64,000 nucleotides of DNA from Shewanella maritima (GTDB taxonomy: Bacteria; Pseudomonadota; Gammaproteobacteria; Enterobacterales; Shewanellaceae): assembly GCF_004295345.1 (NCBI RefSeq), contig NZ_CP036200.1, forward strand, positions 620,001-684,000, given 5' to 3'. The notes beneath the pieces are model-generated. The model was not told the origin of the DNA, did not search any database, and saw nothing but the letters and a program-made list of their open reading frames with translations. The stretch's first letter is position 1; each line of letters opens with the position of its first letter. A program made the position numbers and the translations under genes. Of this stretch, positions 17,384 to 26,710 are shown in pieces.

Positions 17384-18859
17384 TTAACGGCGCGACTCCA
17401 TATACCGTTGCAATAATTTACGAATAGTCTCAGCCTTGGTGCCGTAAACCACCTGAACGCCTTGGCCGACCACAACAACGCCTTTTGCTCCCAGTGCCAT
17501 TAAACGAGTTTTATCAATAATATCCGCTTGTTTAACGCTGATCCGCAAGCGGGTTAAACATGCACTAAGCTCGGTAATATTATCTTTGCCGCCTAACGCC
17601 CCTATCATGGCAATTAAGCTTTCTTTTTGCTGTGCATTTGAGCTTACCGCTACCCTGCCTGGCGTTTTCAAGTTAAAGGCCAAAATAGATACTCTAAACA
17701 GACTGTAATAGAGCAGCGCTGTCATCGGGCCAAGTACCCAAAACCAGCTGGTGTTTGATGATTGCGAAAACAGCAAAGTAAAGTCCACCAAGCCGTGGGA
17801 GAACACAATACTGTGGTTAATGTTAAGCCAGATACACAGGCTATAAGCAAGACCTGTCAGTAGCGCATGTACGAAAAACAACAAAGGTGCGACAAACATA
17901 AAGGCAAATTCAAGTGGTTCAGTGACACCTGTTAGCCAGCAAGCTGTTGCGGCCGATAACATAATACCTGCAACGCGGTTTTTCTCGCTAGAATCAGCAC
18001 ATTTCCATATGGCAAACCCTGCTGCAGGTAAGCCCCACATTTTTATTAGATAGCCACCGGCTAGGTTGCCAGCAGATGGATCGCCCGCTAAATACCGCCC
18101 AATTTCGCCGCGTACTAGATTGTCTTCGCTCATATACTGCCCCACTTCGAAATAAAATGGCGCATTCCATATATGATGCAATCCAAGCGGGATTAATAGT
18201 CGCTCTGTTGTGCCATACAAACCAAATGCAAAAGCAGGGTCTTGATACACCGCCCAGTTTGATAGTTGTTGAATTAATTCGAACATCGGCGGCCACAGAT
18301 TCGCAGCGACGAACCCGAGCAACATAGAAATCGGAATATTAATTAAAGGCGCACTACGCCGCCCTTCAAAAAACGAAAAGATCCCCAAGGACGTGACACG
18401 ATGACTCAGACTAACCGCTAAACAAGTCGAGGCGCCAATTAGCATACCTCCGGCAATCCCGGTATCTATGGTATCGATACCCCAAATCTGAATTGAAGGT
18501 AAATCATATAGCTCTGTTAACGCGCCCATCGTAGAGGTAAACACGCCAAAGCCAAAAACGGCAGAAAATGCCGCGATGCCTTGGTCTTTACAAAACCCAA
18601 TCGCTATCGACACTGCAAATAACAAAGGCATCATTGAAAAGATTAAATGGCCGACAGCCGAGAAAATTACGTTTAACTCTTGGGGGATAAATGGCAGAGG
18701 GTTAACAGTTAAGCCGAGCATAATCCCTGCAGCCGGTAAAATAGCAACAGGGATTAATAATGCCTGGCTTAAGCGCTGAGCGAATCTAAACCAGTGTTGA
18801 TGAATAAAACTTACGCCGCGTCTAGTGATTGAGCCGCGCCATGCCACACTGAGATCCAT
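17384..18859 (-). CDS. PTS system EIICB, glucose/N-acetylglucosamine family (no EIIA)
   Basis: This inner-membrane sugar phosphotransferase takes up and phosphorylates a sugar. The EIIC domain covers about residues 22-400, with the family signatures GLHHIWNAPFYFEVG (226-240) and GVTEPLEFAFMF (311-322). The EIIB domain covers about 413-490, with phospho-accepting C434 in ACLTRLRI. No EIIA domain is fused and none is adjacent, so it must borrow EIIA. GAGG seven bases before the ATG at 18859 supports this start, which overlaps the 3' end of yqcA by 49 bases. Glucose, N-acetylglucosamine and maltose-type members cannot be separated by eye. Confidence 0.85.
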   Translation of the reverse strand: MDLSVAWRGSITRRGVSFIHQHWFRFAQRLSQALLIPVAILPAAGIMLGLTVNPLPFIPQELNVIFSAVGHLIFSMMPLLFAVSIAIGFCKDQGIAAFSAVFGFGVFTSTMGALTELYDLPSIQIWGIDTIDTGIAGGMLIGASTCLAVSLSHRVTSLGIFSFFEGRRSAPLINIPISMLLGFVAANLWPPMFELIQQLSNWAVYQDPAFAFGLYGTTERLLIPLGLHHIWNAPFYFEVGQYMSEDNLVRGEIGRYLAGDPSAGNLAGGYLIKMWGLPAAGFAIWKCADSSEKNRVAGIMLSAATACWLTGVTEPLEFAFMFVAPLLFFVHALLTGLAYSLCIWLNINHSIVFSHGLVDFTLLFSQSSNTSWFWVLGPMTALLYYSLFRVSILAFNLKTPGRVAVSSNAQQKESLIAMIGALGGKDNITELSACLTRLRISVKQADIIDKTRLMALGAKGVVVVGQGVQVVYGTKAETIRKLLQRYMESRR

Positions 18860-19275
18860 TGACTTGCCTCTTGTTCCGGTTCCATGGTTTCACACGCATC
18901 AATCTTCAGTGTTTCCGTTAATGCTTGCGCGCCAAGTTCAATAAATAGCTCTTCTAATTGATCCGCAGCGCCGCAAAAGTTCTCATAACTGGAATCGCCC
19001 AAGCCAACGATGCTAAAGCGTAACTTTGGCGAGTATGGCGCTTGCGACTGCAGTTGGCTAAACCAAGGTAAGATATCGTCAGGTAAATCTCCTTGGCCGG
19101 TAGTGGAGCTCACAATAATTAATAGCTCATCTTGCGGTGGAGTAAAGCTGGCTAAATCGACTGGGTGAAGTAACCTGGCGGTGTAACCTAAATCAGCTAT
19201 CGCGGTATTGATTGTTTCTGCTGTGAACTGTGCTGCTCCGTAGACAGTGCCATAAACGATATTGACGGTTTGCAT
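18811..19275 (-). CDS. yqcA: YqcA/MioC-like flavodoxin
   Basis: A 154-residue FMN-binding electron carrier. The phosphate-binding loop is YGTVYGAAQFTA (residues 8-19). The isoalloxazine-contacting loops are SSTTGQGDLPDD and VGLGDSSYENFCGAADQLEEL. Its length and position beside truC and yqcC match YqcA of enterobacteria. Its redox partner is unknown. GGAG eight bases before the ATG supports the start. The last 49 bases overlap the EIICB gene. Confidence 0.85.
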   Translation of the reverse strand: MQTVNIVYGTVYGAAQFTAETINTAIADLGYTARLLHPVDLASFTPPQDELLIIVSSTTGQGDLPDDILPWFSQLQSQAPYSPKLRFSIVGLGDSSYENFCGAADQLEELFIELGAQALTETLKIDACETMEPEQEASQWISVWHGAAQSLDAA

Positions 19276-19395
19276 GGTTACTTCTCCATAAGTATTTCAA
19301 TCGTCTAACGATTGTTGATTTTTCTGACGACTTATTGTTAATGTAAGCAGCTATCGAACAGGTTGCAAGTGTTTAGCTGTATCGCAAGATCTTAA

Positions 19396-20286
19396 CTACA
19401 ACGCAGCGATGTCCATTGCTGCGCCTGAATCTAAACAGTCATCCATACCCAGTAGGTTAAATACCGTGAGCCACTCATTCTCTAACTCAGTTTCAATGTG
19501 CACGCGAGTATGGGTGATTGGGTGGGTGAAACTTAAACTTTTAGCGATTAACCATAGCCTATTTATGCCAGTGTGCTCCCTAAAAAAGCGGTTTTGCTTG
19601 CCATCTCCATGAGTCGTATCCCCAACAATCGGGTGTCGCAGATGCGCCATATGACGGCGCAGTTGATGCTTACGCCCCGTTTTGGGTAACAAACGGACTA
19701 AACCGTAACGTGAGGTTGGATAACGCCCTGAGCTATAGGGGATTTCACAATTAGCCAGTGGCTGATATTCAGTCACCGCATCTTGAGCAGCTTTGTCTTT
19801 AGCAGCATATTTGTCACCAATATCATCGGCTTCATATTTAAGGGCGTAATCGAGAATATCACCTTGTAAAATATTGCCGCGCACCAAAGCTAAATAGCAT
19901 TTCTCAATGGTGTGCTGCTCAAATTGCTGGCACATCAAGTTTGCCACTTCACTTGATTTGGCGAACAGCAATACACCAGATGTTGGTCTGTCTAGTCGAT
20001 GAATTGGAAACACATGGCAGCCAACTTTGTCACGGGTAAGCTGCATGGCAAAAAACTTCTCTTTTCGCGCAAGATAACTGCGATGCACCAACAAACCAGC
20101 GGGTTTATGAATAGCAACCAAGTGTTCATCTTCATAAAGCACTTCAATCTCAGGTGCTTGTTGCTCTGCTAATGCCTCTGCTACTAATGCCTCTACTTCA
20201 ACGTCTGCAGAGTCAGATGTGGCTGGTTTTTCAGTCAAAGTTTCATTTTGATTATCGAAATCATGCTTATTCATTATTACTACCAT
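19396..20286 (-). CDS. truC: TruC, tRNA pseudouridine-65 synthase
   Basis: This RluA-family pseudouridine synthase modifies U65 in the acceptor stem of some tRNAs. The catalytic aspartate is D99 in HRLDRPTSG. KPAGLLVHRS and KTGRKHQLRRHMAHLRHPIVGDTTHG are the remaining family motifs. About 40 acidic, Ala/Glu-rich residues precede the catalytic domain, so at 296 residues it is longer than the 260 of Escherichia coli TruC. A second ATG at 20274 is in frame. The gene starts five bases after yqcC, so the two are co-transcribed. Confidence 0.92.
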   Translation of the reverse strand: MVVIMNKHDFDNQNETLTEKPATSDSADVEVEALVAEALAEQQAPEIEVLYEDEHLVAIHKPAGLLVHRSYLARKEKFFAMQLTRDKVGCHVFPIHRLDRPTSGVLLFAKSSEVANLMCQQFEQHTIEKCYLALVRGNILQGDILDYALKYEADDIGDKYAAKDKAAQDAVTEYQPLANCEIPYSSGRYPTSRYGLVRLLPKTGRKHQLRRHMAHLRHPIVGDTTHGDGKQNRFFREHTGINRLWLIAKSLSFTHPITHTRVHIETELENEWLTVFNLLGMDDCLDSGAAMDIAAL

Positions 20287-20291
20287 GCTCT

Positions 20292-20612
20292 CTATTTAGG
20301 CGAGCCGACTAGTGCATCTAGCTGGGCGATAAATTGGATAAGCGCTTTTCGCTCTGTGATGCCATCCCACACGTGCTCAGCCATAGGAGCAATAGCCATG
20401 TTTGATGGCAACGGGAGACCAGCTTCTATTAGCGCCGTCATTTTAGGGATAAAAATGAACTGCAGCCACTGCTCAAGGGCAAGGGTATCGCAGGCAAACG
20501 GCGCTGAGCTGGCTAAAGCCTGTGCACTCGGAGCCTGCGTTGACCACAGTTGCTGACTCTTCAATAAAGATTCAAGCTCGACTAATTGTTGCTGCACTTG
20601 CTGATGACTCAT
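20292..20612 (-). CDS. yqcC: YqcC family protein
   Basis: A 106-residue cytoplasmic protein of unknown function. The segments WLQFIFIPKMTALIEAGLPLP and ERKALIQFIAQLDALV match the YqcC family. It sits directly upstream of truC, with yqcA further down, the same order as in enterobacteria. A link with tRNA modification is suggested only by this context. The binding site before the ATG is weak. Confidence 0.85.
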   Translation of the reverse strand: MSHQQVQQQLVELESLLKSQQLWSTQAPSAQALASSAPFACDTLALEQWLQFIFIPKMTALIEAGLPLPSNMAIAPMAEHVWDGITERKALIQFIAQLDALVGSPK

Positions 20613-20766
20613 AAAAACTCAATAAAACACCTGAAAAAGGTTGAATATGATACCATCTAGCCCCATTAATACCCACAGATTAGTCGTTGATTGCATAGGC
20701 TGCTTAAGCTTAGAGAACAAACCATAAACGACACCAATGAACCGAATACAAGATAGTTAGTGCCCT

Positions 20767-21780
20767 ATGACGCAAATTAATACCCTCAGTGAGTTTTTAG
20801 CCACTGCCAACACCCAGTTTCAAGTTTATGATTTAGGCCGCAGGGTACAAAGCATCGACATGATGGCTTTCCATCAAATTGAAGAGCTACAAGCGCCTTA
20901 CCCGTACCCGATTCAAGGTCACGCTCAATTTGCCATCGTATTTTGGCAAGAGTCGCAAACACCGTACATTTGGTTTTTAAAACTGCCATTAGATGAGCGC
21001 GGACTATTATCGCCAGCTCAGCGCACTCAATTTATTAAAATGGTTATCGAAGCCTTAGGCCGCGACCCAACGCAGCCTTTATCTGACGAGCAGCAAGAGC
21101 TGCTTGGTAACCACCCTTTCACCTTTAAGCCAAGTCAGGAAAAGTTGGCGATATTTAACGCGCTAGTGCGTCAACAGCTTGGGCAACAAGCCTCTAGCCA
21201 ATATGAGTTTGCTGTGCAGTATCTATCGGGGCAAACATCACTCGATAACTGGCAACAACTGGGTATTCAAGGCATTGCCGATGTATGCGTGCGCGCTAAG
21301 CAGTTTGACCACACCGAGCAGCTTATTCAATGCTTTGACCTAGCACCTGTTGAGGTGCAAGCCGCTGTTTGTCAGTGCCTTGAGCATGTTTACATTGAGC
21401 CAGAGCTTGCTAAGCGTATCTATCGCAGCCTGAATTTAGTGCCAAACGATCATAAAAGTACTTATCTGCGCGCCCTAGCGTCAAACGTTGAGCTATCTCA
21501 AGCAGCAATTAAAGAGCTAGATAAACAAGACAAACTAGGCCAGGAGTTGCTGATCACCATCGCAGCTCGAAACTGGCTAGCACTAAAAGATGACCAGATC
21601 CGCAAAATTTACCTAGAGGCGTTAGCCAAGCAGCCACAAGGCTTTTTCAACCAGGTATTTGCTGATATCGTGGCAATTCCAAGCTTGCGTAATCCGCTGC
21701 TGGCTGAACTGCGCAGCCCTGAGCGTAGCAACCAACTTTCTACCGCAATTGGCGGTGTATTTAAGGCATTAAGTCAATGA
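20767..21780 (+). CDS. DUF3549 family protein
   Basis: A 337-residue cytoplasmic protein with no signal peptide or membrane segment. The N-terminal third is mixed alpha/beta with PYPIQGHAQFAIVFWQES and FLKLPLDERGLL. The rest is mostly helical, with short repeated Ala/Leu/Glu-rich helices that look HEAT-like (QAAVCQCLEHVYIEPELAKRI). It resembles DUF3549, a gammaproteobacterial family with no known role. It is divergent from yqcC and its stop overlaps the next ATG (ATGA), so the downstream gene is coupled to it. Confidence 0.7.
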   Translation: MTQINTLSEFLATANTQFQVYDLGRRVQSIDMMAFHQIEELQAPYPYPIQGHAQFAIVFWQESQTPYIWFLKLPLDERGLLSPAQRTQFIKMVIEALGRDPTQPLSDEQQELLGNHPFTFKPSQEKLAIFNALVRQQLGQQASSQYEFAVQYLSGQTSLDNWQQLGIQGIADVCVRAKQFDHTEQLIQCFDLAPVEVQAAVCQCLEHVYIEPELAKRIYRSLNLVPNDHKSTYLRALASNVELSQAAIKELDKQDKLGQELLITIAARNWLALKDDQIRKIYLEALAKQPQGFFNQVFADIVAIPSLRNPLLAELRSPERSNQLSTAIGGVFKALSQ

Positions 21781-22163
21781 TGAGTGACTTTTTAATTATT
21801 GTTGCCGTGGTGGTGATTGCCGCTTTCTTCTGGCAATTAAGGCAAATGGCTGAGCTAAGCAAAGCCTATGCCGAGCAGTCTTGCGGTAAACAACGAGTGC
21901 AATTTGTATCTATTGCCATGTTGAATGCTAGCCCAAGTATTGGTGGGCAAACTGGCCTGTGCTGGAACGCGAAGTTTATGTTTGAATTTAGCACCGATGG
22001 CGAAAACCTGTTCAAGGCCCACATTGATATGAAAGGCAAAACGATTAAGAAAGTGTCCTGGCCTATTTTCCCAGAACCTGATTGGCAAAGTGCCCCAATG
22101 GCACGTGGCAAATTCGGCGGCTGTGGCTCTGGCGGCGGTTGTAATTCAGGTAAATGTCGCTAG
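21777..22163 (+). CDS. DUF3301 family membrane-anchored protein
   Basis: A 128-residue protein with one N-terminal membrane helix (FLIIVAVVVIAAFFWQL, about residues 5-21) followed by a small soluble domain with aromatic residues (LCWNAKFMFEFSTDGE). The tail is unusual, rich in Gly and Cys (GGCGSGGGCNSGKCR), and could bind metal, but nothing proves it. Translation is coupled to the DUF3549 gene by a four-base overlap. A terminator follows. The function is unknown. Confidence 0.7.
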   Translation: MMSDFLIIVAVVVIAAFFWQLRQMAELSKAYAEQSCGKQRVQFVSIAMLNASPSIGGQTGLCWNAKFMFEFSTDGENLFKAHIDMKGKTIKKVSWPIFPEPDWQSAPMARGKFGGCGSGGGCNSGKCR

Positions 22164-22220
22164 TACTTGTTTACCCATACTGGCATAAGTCTTTGAATAA
22201 AAAATTTAGTTTAATAACAG

Positions 22221-22246
22221 AAAAACGCGGCTGATGCCGCGTTTTT
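22221..22246. terminator. Bidirectional Rho-independent terminator
   Basis: AAAAACGCGGC (22221-22231) pairs with GCCGCGTTTTT (22236-22246) around TGAT. T runs flank both directions. It lies between the converging DUF3301 and M61 peptidase genes and can end both transcripts. Confidence 0.9.
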
Positions 22247-22287
22247 TGTTTCATCCCTAAACCACCAAGCCTTGTCGTAACGTCAAG

Positions 22288-24120
22288 TTACTTAGTGACC
22301 GAATCACTTTTGACAAACTTACCTTGATCATCAAATGGCCAATCTATGCCAAGCCAAGCTTTAAGCGTGGCCTTTTGTACATCACTCGGGTTTTCTACAC
22401 CAGAGATAGCCAGTTTGCCTTTGGGCGCTTGACGTAACGTCAGTTCAACATCGGTCAGGCGATCATTTTTAAAAATGGTCAGCTTAACCTCATCCCCATC
22501 TTTAAAATCTTCTAAGCGTTTACTAAAGCCAGATGCCGTCACTTTTAATCCATTAATTGCCACTACTTCATCACCGGCTATCACACCCGCTTGCCACGCA
22601 GGTCCGTCACGGCGCACATGGGAAATCGTTAAATCATCGTGTTTGGAAGATAAGGTAATGCCTGCATCAATTGTATGCTTGTCTTTTGGGTAGTTAGCTT
22701 TTAAACCGGCTTGACCGAGCAAAGTATCAAAATCTAGCGCTTTAGGTGCATCGACATATTCTTGCCACCAAGCTTGATAATCTTTACCTGAAATATCCTT
22801 CAAGATGTTTTTCACATCGGCAACGGTAAAGCCTTTAGGGATTTTAAAATCACGATAAAGCGCGCGGTGTACATCTCGGTATGTCACCTGCTGCTCGGTG
22901 GTTTCAATCAAGTCTAAATCCAGCGCCATCGAGGTAAAGTAACCTTCAGAATAGATGCTCACACTATGGTTAATTGCATAATCACCATAGGTATTTACCC
23001 ACTGCCCTAAACTCGACTCGGCAATCGACTGAATATCGCGTCCAGGGGTGTGCATATTACGATCGATACGCTTAGCTAAATCAGCAAAGAATTCTTTTGG
23101 CGTCATCACCCCAGCGCGCAATAGCAACTGATTTTGAAAGTAGCTCGTTGAGCCTTCAGACAGCCAAATCAAAGAGGTCATGTTCTCCGACTGATAGTCA
23201 TAAGGCACCATACCTTGTGGGCGATAAGCTTTCACATTCCATGTATGAATAAATTCATGAGAGGCTGTGCTAATAAATCTTAAATAATCAGCACGTTCAC
23301 GGAACATAAATCTTGGTAATTGGATAATCGTTGAGTTTAAGTGCTCGGTTGCACCGCGTACGCCGCTTGTGGCGTGCACCATATATACATAACGCTCAAA
23401 TGGGTAGTCGTCCCAAATTGCACTCGCTGTACCACTAATTTTAGCTAAATCGTTGACCACTTGCTCGGTGTCATAGTTACCCTCGCCCCAAAACACCACT
23501 TCATAATCACGGCCATCGGCTTCGAAGCTGAAATGCTGGTTAATACCGGTTTCAATCGGTGAATCCACCAGCACATCATAGTTGTCTGCTTTAAATGAGT
23601 GAGATTTACGACCGCTTTCCATGCCTGAATGACTTTGCCAACCTTTTGGCACATCCATATTAACCAGCACTTGTTGGTCTCTAAACTCAGGGCTGTACAT
23701 AAATACGCCAGATGCGTCTAGATACGCATGAGAATCGTCGATATGGCGTAGTCTGTCACCGAGCTCGTTAGCATGTAGATCATAAGTCACACTCACCTTA
23801 GTTGGCTTAGTTAGCTCAACGCGCCACTCACCACTGGCACTGCGTACCCAAGGTAATCGTTTGCCGCGACTATCTGTAGCCTTAAAGTTACGAATGCCAT
23901 CCGCTACAGGTAAAATGTCGTAGCGTCCGGTGCGCCAAACCGGCAGGTTTATTACCAATTCATCACTTTGGGCTTTAGGAAACTCAACGGTTACTTTGGC
24001 GTTATGGTGCTGTGGTTCGGTCAAGTCAATGTGATATTCCACTTGAGCTAAAGCAGATTGCGCCCAAGTTGATGTCGCTAGTGCACAACTAACGAAAATA
24101 GCCGTTGAGTTTAGTTTCAC
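22288..24120 (-). CDS. M61 family peptidase with PDZ domain (glycyl aminopeptidase-like)
   Basis: An exported zinc aminopeptidase of 610 residues. The signal peptide is residues 1-25 (cleavage after SALAQ). The catalytic HEFIH is at 288-292 with the third zinc ligand E322 in LSEGSTSYF. A PDZ domain covers about 495-570 (GPAWQAGVIAGDEVVAINGLKV). The architecture and length match the M61 family, whose characterized members prefer N-terminal glycine. It is monocistronic, bounded by a terminator on the 3' side. Confidence 0.88.
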   Translation of the reverse strand: MKLNSTAIFVSCALATSTWAQSALAQVEYHIDLTEPQHHNAKVTVEFPKAQSDELVINLPVWRTGRYDILPVADGIRNFKATDSRGKRLPWVRSASGEWRVELTKPTKVSVTYDLHANELGDRLRHIDDSHAYLDASGVFMYSPEFRDQQVLVNMDVPKGWQSHSGMESGRKSHSFKADNYDVLVDSPIETGINQHFSFEADGRDYEVVFWGEGNYDTEQVVNDLAKISGTASAIWDDYPFERYVYMVHATSGVRGATEHLNSTIIQLPRFMFRERADYLRFISTASHEFIHTWNVKAYRPQGMVPYDYQSENMTSLIWLSEGSTSYFQNQLLLRAGVMTPKEFFADLAKRIDRNMHTPGRDIQSIAESSLGQWVNTYGDYAINHSVSIYSEGYFTSMALDLDLIETTEQQVTYRDVHRALYRDFKIPKGFTVADVKNILKDISGKDYQAWWQEYVDAPKALDFDTLLGQAGLKANYPKDKHTIDAGITLSSKHDDLTISHVRRDGPAWQAGVIAGDEVVAINGLKVTASGFSKRLEDFKDGDEVKLTIFKNDRLTDVELTLRQAPKGKLAISGVENPSDVQKATLKAWLGIDWPFDDQGKFVKSDSVTK

Positions 24121-24370
24121 TCTTTGTTCCTTCTGGTATGATATTTTTGTGTTTTTTGTAAGAGTCTTTTTACAGTTACGCCCAAACGTGTTTCAAGCAT
24201 GTTTTCAAATTGCTAACTGGCGAGGCAGTATATCAAGCAAAATAAACTCTCACAGCAAATTACCATCTGCCGTTACAATTTATTTCTCGCCTTAGATGAT
24301 TGAGATTTCGTTAAAAGGCAGCGTGGTGCTAGTGCAAAGTTAACAGCGAACAAGGAAGAGTAATCACATA

Positions 24371-26560
24371 ATGCGGATCTGTTTTTTATTGATAGGGCTG
24401 ATGTTGAGCGTGATGGTCAACATAGTTAACGCAAACTCTCTTGAACAGTTGGAAATTCAATTTCGCGAACACCCTCAGCAGCTGTATCAAACGCTGCTCA
24501 ACAAAACCCAATACCCGCTCATCATTAACAATAAGCAAGACTTGCAGCAGGCCGCCGCTGTTACTGGCATGTCAGCGCCTGAGTTACATCAAAACCTAGT
24601 GACGCTCGCAAGGCTAACGTTAGAAACCAGCGTTGCGAGTAAAAATAAATACCAACAAGCCCAAACCCTACTTAATCAACTTGACGTACTAGCGCAATCA
24701 AACCTAGATCAAGCTATGGTGCTTATGCTGCAGGCAAGGTATAAAGCGAGACGTCACCAGGAATACAAAACTGCCATTAGCGAATTTAACGAAGCTCTCA
24801 CTAAAGTTGCTTCAGAGTCTAGCCCACAGGCAACCTTGTTTCGCTATATAGTCCATGAGCAATTGAGTAGTTTAAATCACCTGATTTACCGCCCAGTGCC
24901 AGCGCTGTCCCACTTGAATCATTTTCGCGATATTGCATATCAACTACGTAATGAGTATTTCATCTCATTAGCTGAGTCAGCGCTGGGAAAATACTACAGC
25001 CGTAATGATGACAAAGCGAAGTCCCTGCAGCATTACAGCGAAGCGTTTCGTATCTCGAATCGCTTGCAATACAAGGCATTGCAAGCTGGCACTCAGCTCA
25101 GCCTCGCCCGTACTTATCGCGACTTAGAGCAATGGGATGATGCCTTAAAGTATGGCCATGATGCAGTTGCCACCTATCAAGGCTTAAACAGATTAAGCTA
25201 TGTTGCTCAGGCTCTTAGCGCTATCGCCATAACTTATAAAGGTAAGCAAGAGTGGCACAAGGCAATCGACTATTACCTCAACTCAGAGCAGGTAAATAGA
25301 CAGCTCAATAACGAAATAGCGCTTGGGATTAACTTTCATAATCTTGGCGAAGCTTATGCTGAAATTGGTGATATTCAAGCATCATTAACGTCCCTGCAAA
25401 AAGCCAATGAAGTATTCCGCTCTCGTAAGCTTAACCATTACCTTGTGCACAACGAGCTACTGTTTGCCAAAGTCACTGCAAATGAAAACATGTGGAGCGC
25501 TACGATTAATCACGCTCAAGAGGCGCTAAAACTCGCGACTCTGCAATCTCTGGATAAAGAAACCCTAGAGGCACTTGAGTATCTAGCCAAAGCCTACAAA
25601 AATACTGGTCAGCTTGATAAGGCAATAGCAGTTTTTGAGCAAATGATTGTGGTAGATGACAGAATGGAGTCAGTCGCACAGAATAAAGATAGCACCAGCG
25701 ATCTCACTGTGCAGAAGCTTAAATTTGAACTTGGACTAATTAAAAATCAGCTTGATGAACAAGCTGCACATAAAAAGCGTAATCAACTTAGGCTTGTCGG
25801 CTTGCTTATCACCACTGTGCTGTTTTTCTTAGCCTTTGTTATCACCCTAAAACGCCAACGCTCAGTAGCGCGTAAATTGACTCAGCTAGAGTCTGAGCAG
25901 CAGCGTGATCCTATAACACAAGTGAAAGGTTACCAAGGGCTAGTCAACAAGCTTGGAGCAGCCAGTGACTCGCAAGCCCAGCGAACATTATCTCTGGTAA
26001 ATGTGCGCGCTCTGAATAACGATGATTTAAATTTAGGGCTCACGGAATCAAATGCTAAGACGCAACAGTTTGTTGATCAGCTAGAGCATTTATTGCCGGT
26101 TTCAGCATACATTATTCGCCCTGGCGTTATCGCCTGTTACTTTAACTCTCGTCATCTACCAGAACAAATTCTCACAGCTATAGAACAAGCCTTAAGTCGA
26201 GTAAAAGAGCAGCAAGCTATCCCAAGATTCCAAGAGCAAGAAAGCAATCAGATGATTGCCTTAGGGCACGTGCATTTGCCCCTATTGGATAATCCAGATG
26301 TGTATGTATCACCACAACTGCAAATTGAAGCAGTACAGTTTGCACTAGCCGCGGCTAGTACTATTGGCTTACCCAAAAGCTATATTTCACTTAAAACACT
26401 CAATTTTGCCCCTGCGGCAATTTTCGCAGCGCCTCTTTATCTAAATTTAAATCAGGCGCTAAGTCGCGGCATTATTCGAGCTGAGTCAAACCATGATTTA
26501 GATAAAGTGAATTGGCCAAAGTTAAAAGTGAGGAATGAATCACTAATTGAGTCTCAATAA
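24371..26560 (+). CDS. TPR-repeat membrane protein with a degenerate GGDEF-like C-terminal domain
   Basis: A 729-residue protein with a signal peptide (residues 1-22), a long periplasmic region of tetratricopeptide repeats (clearest about 195-435, for example ALKYGHDAVATYQGLNR and GINFHNLGEAYAEIGDIQASL), one membrane helix (about 474-495) and a cytoplasmic domain. That domain starts RDPITQVKGYQGLVNKL, like the entry to a GGDEF domain (DPLTGLxNR). However, the position of the active GGDEF loop reads IIRPGVIACYF, so catalysis is not expected. It may be a pseudo-enzyme receptor passing a periplasmic signal inward. It precedes a gene for an intact GGDEF protein on the same strand by 150 bases. 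Confidence 0.72.
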   Translation: MRICFLLIGLMLSVMVNIVNANSLEQLEIQFREHPQQLYQTLLNKTQYPLIINNKQDLQQAAAVTGMSAPELHQNLVTLARLTLETSVASKNKYQQAQTLLNQLDVLAQSNLDQAMVLMLQARYKARRHQEYKTAISEFNEALTKVASESSPQATLFRYIVHEQLSSLNHLIYRPVPALSHLNHFRDIAYQLRNEYFISLAESALGKYYSRNDDKAKSLQHYSEAFRISNRLQYKALQAGTQLSLARTYRDLEQWDDALKYGHDAVATYQGLNRLSYVAQALSAIAITYKGKQEWHKAIDYYLNSEQVNRQLNNEIALGINFHNLGEAYAEIGDIQASLTSLQKANEVFRSRKLNHYLVHNELLFAKVTANENMWSATINHAQEALKLATLQSLDKETLEALEYLAKAYKNTGQLDKAIAVFEQMIVVDDRMESVAQNKDSTSDLTVQKLKFELGLIKNQLDEQAAHKKRNQLRLVGLLITTVLFFLAFVITLKRQRSVARKLTQLESEQQRDPITQVKGYQGLVNKLGAASDSQAQRTLSLVNVRALNNDDLNLGLTESNAKTQQFVDQLEHLLPVSAYIIRPGVIACYFNSRHLPEQILTAIEQALSRVKEQQAIPRFQEQESNQMIALGHVHLPLLDNPDVYVSPQLQIEAVQFALAAASTIGLPKSYISLKTLNFAPAAIFAAPLYLNLNQALSRGIIRAESNHDLDKVNWPKLKVRNESLIESQ

Positions 26561-26710
26561 GGTGATTTTTGTTCTAAATACTTAATCCAAGGTACATTAT
26601 CCTTACAACATCACTATAATGGTGCTAGACACAACTTTAGTTCTAGCTCCAAACGGATTTGTACAATTGCTCTAATTTGAGCGTAATATTAGTGCAGTAA
26701 AAGGCTATAA

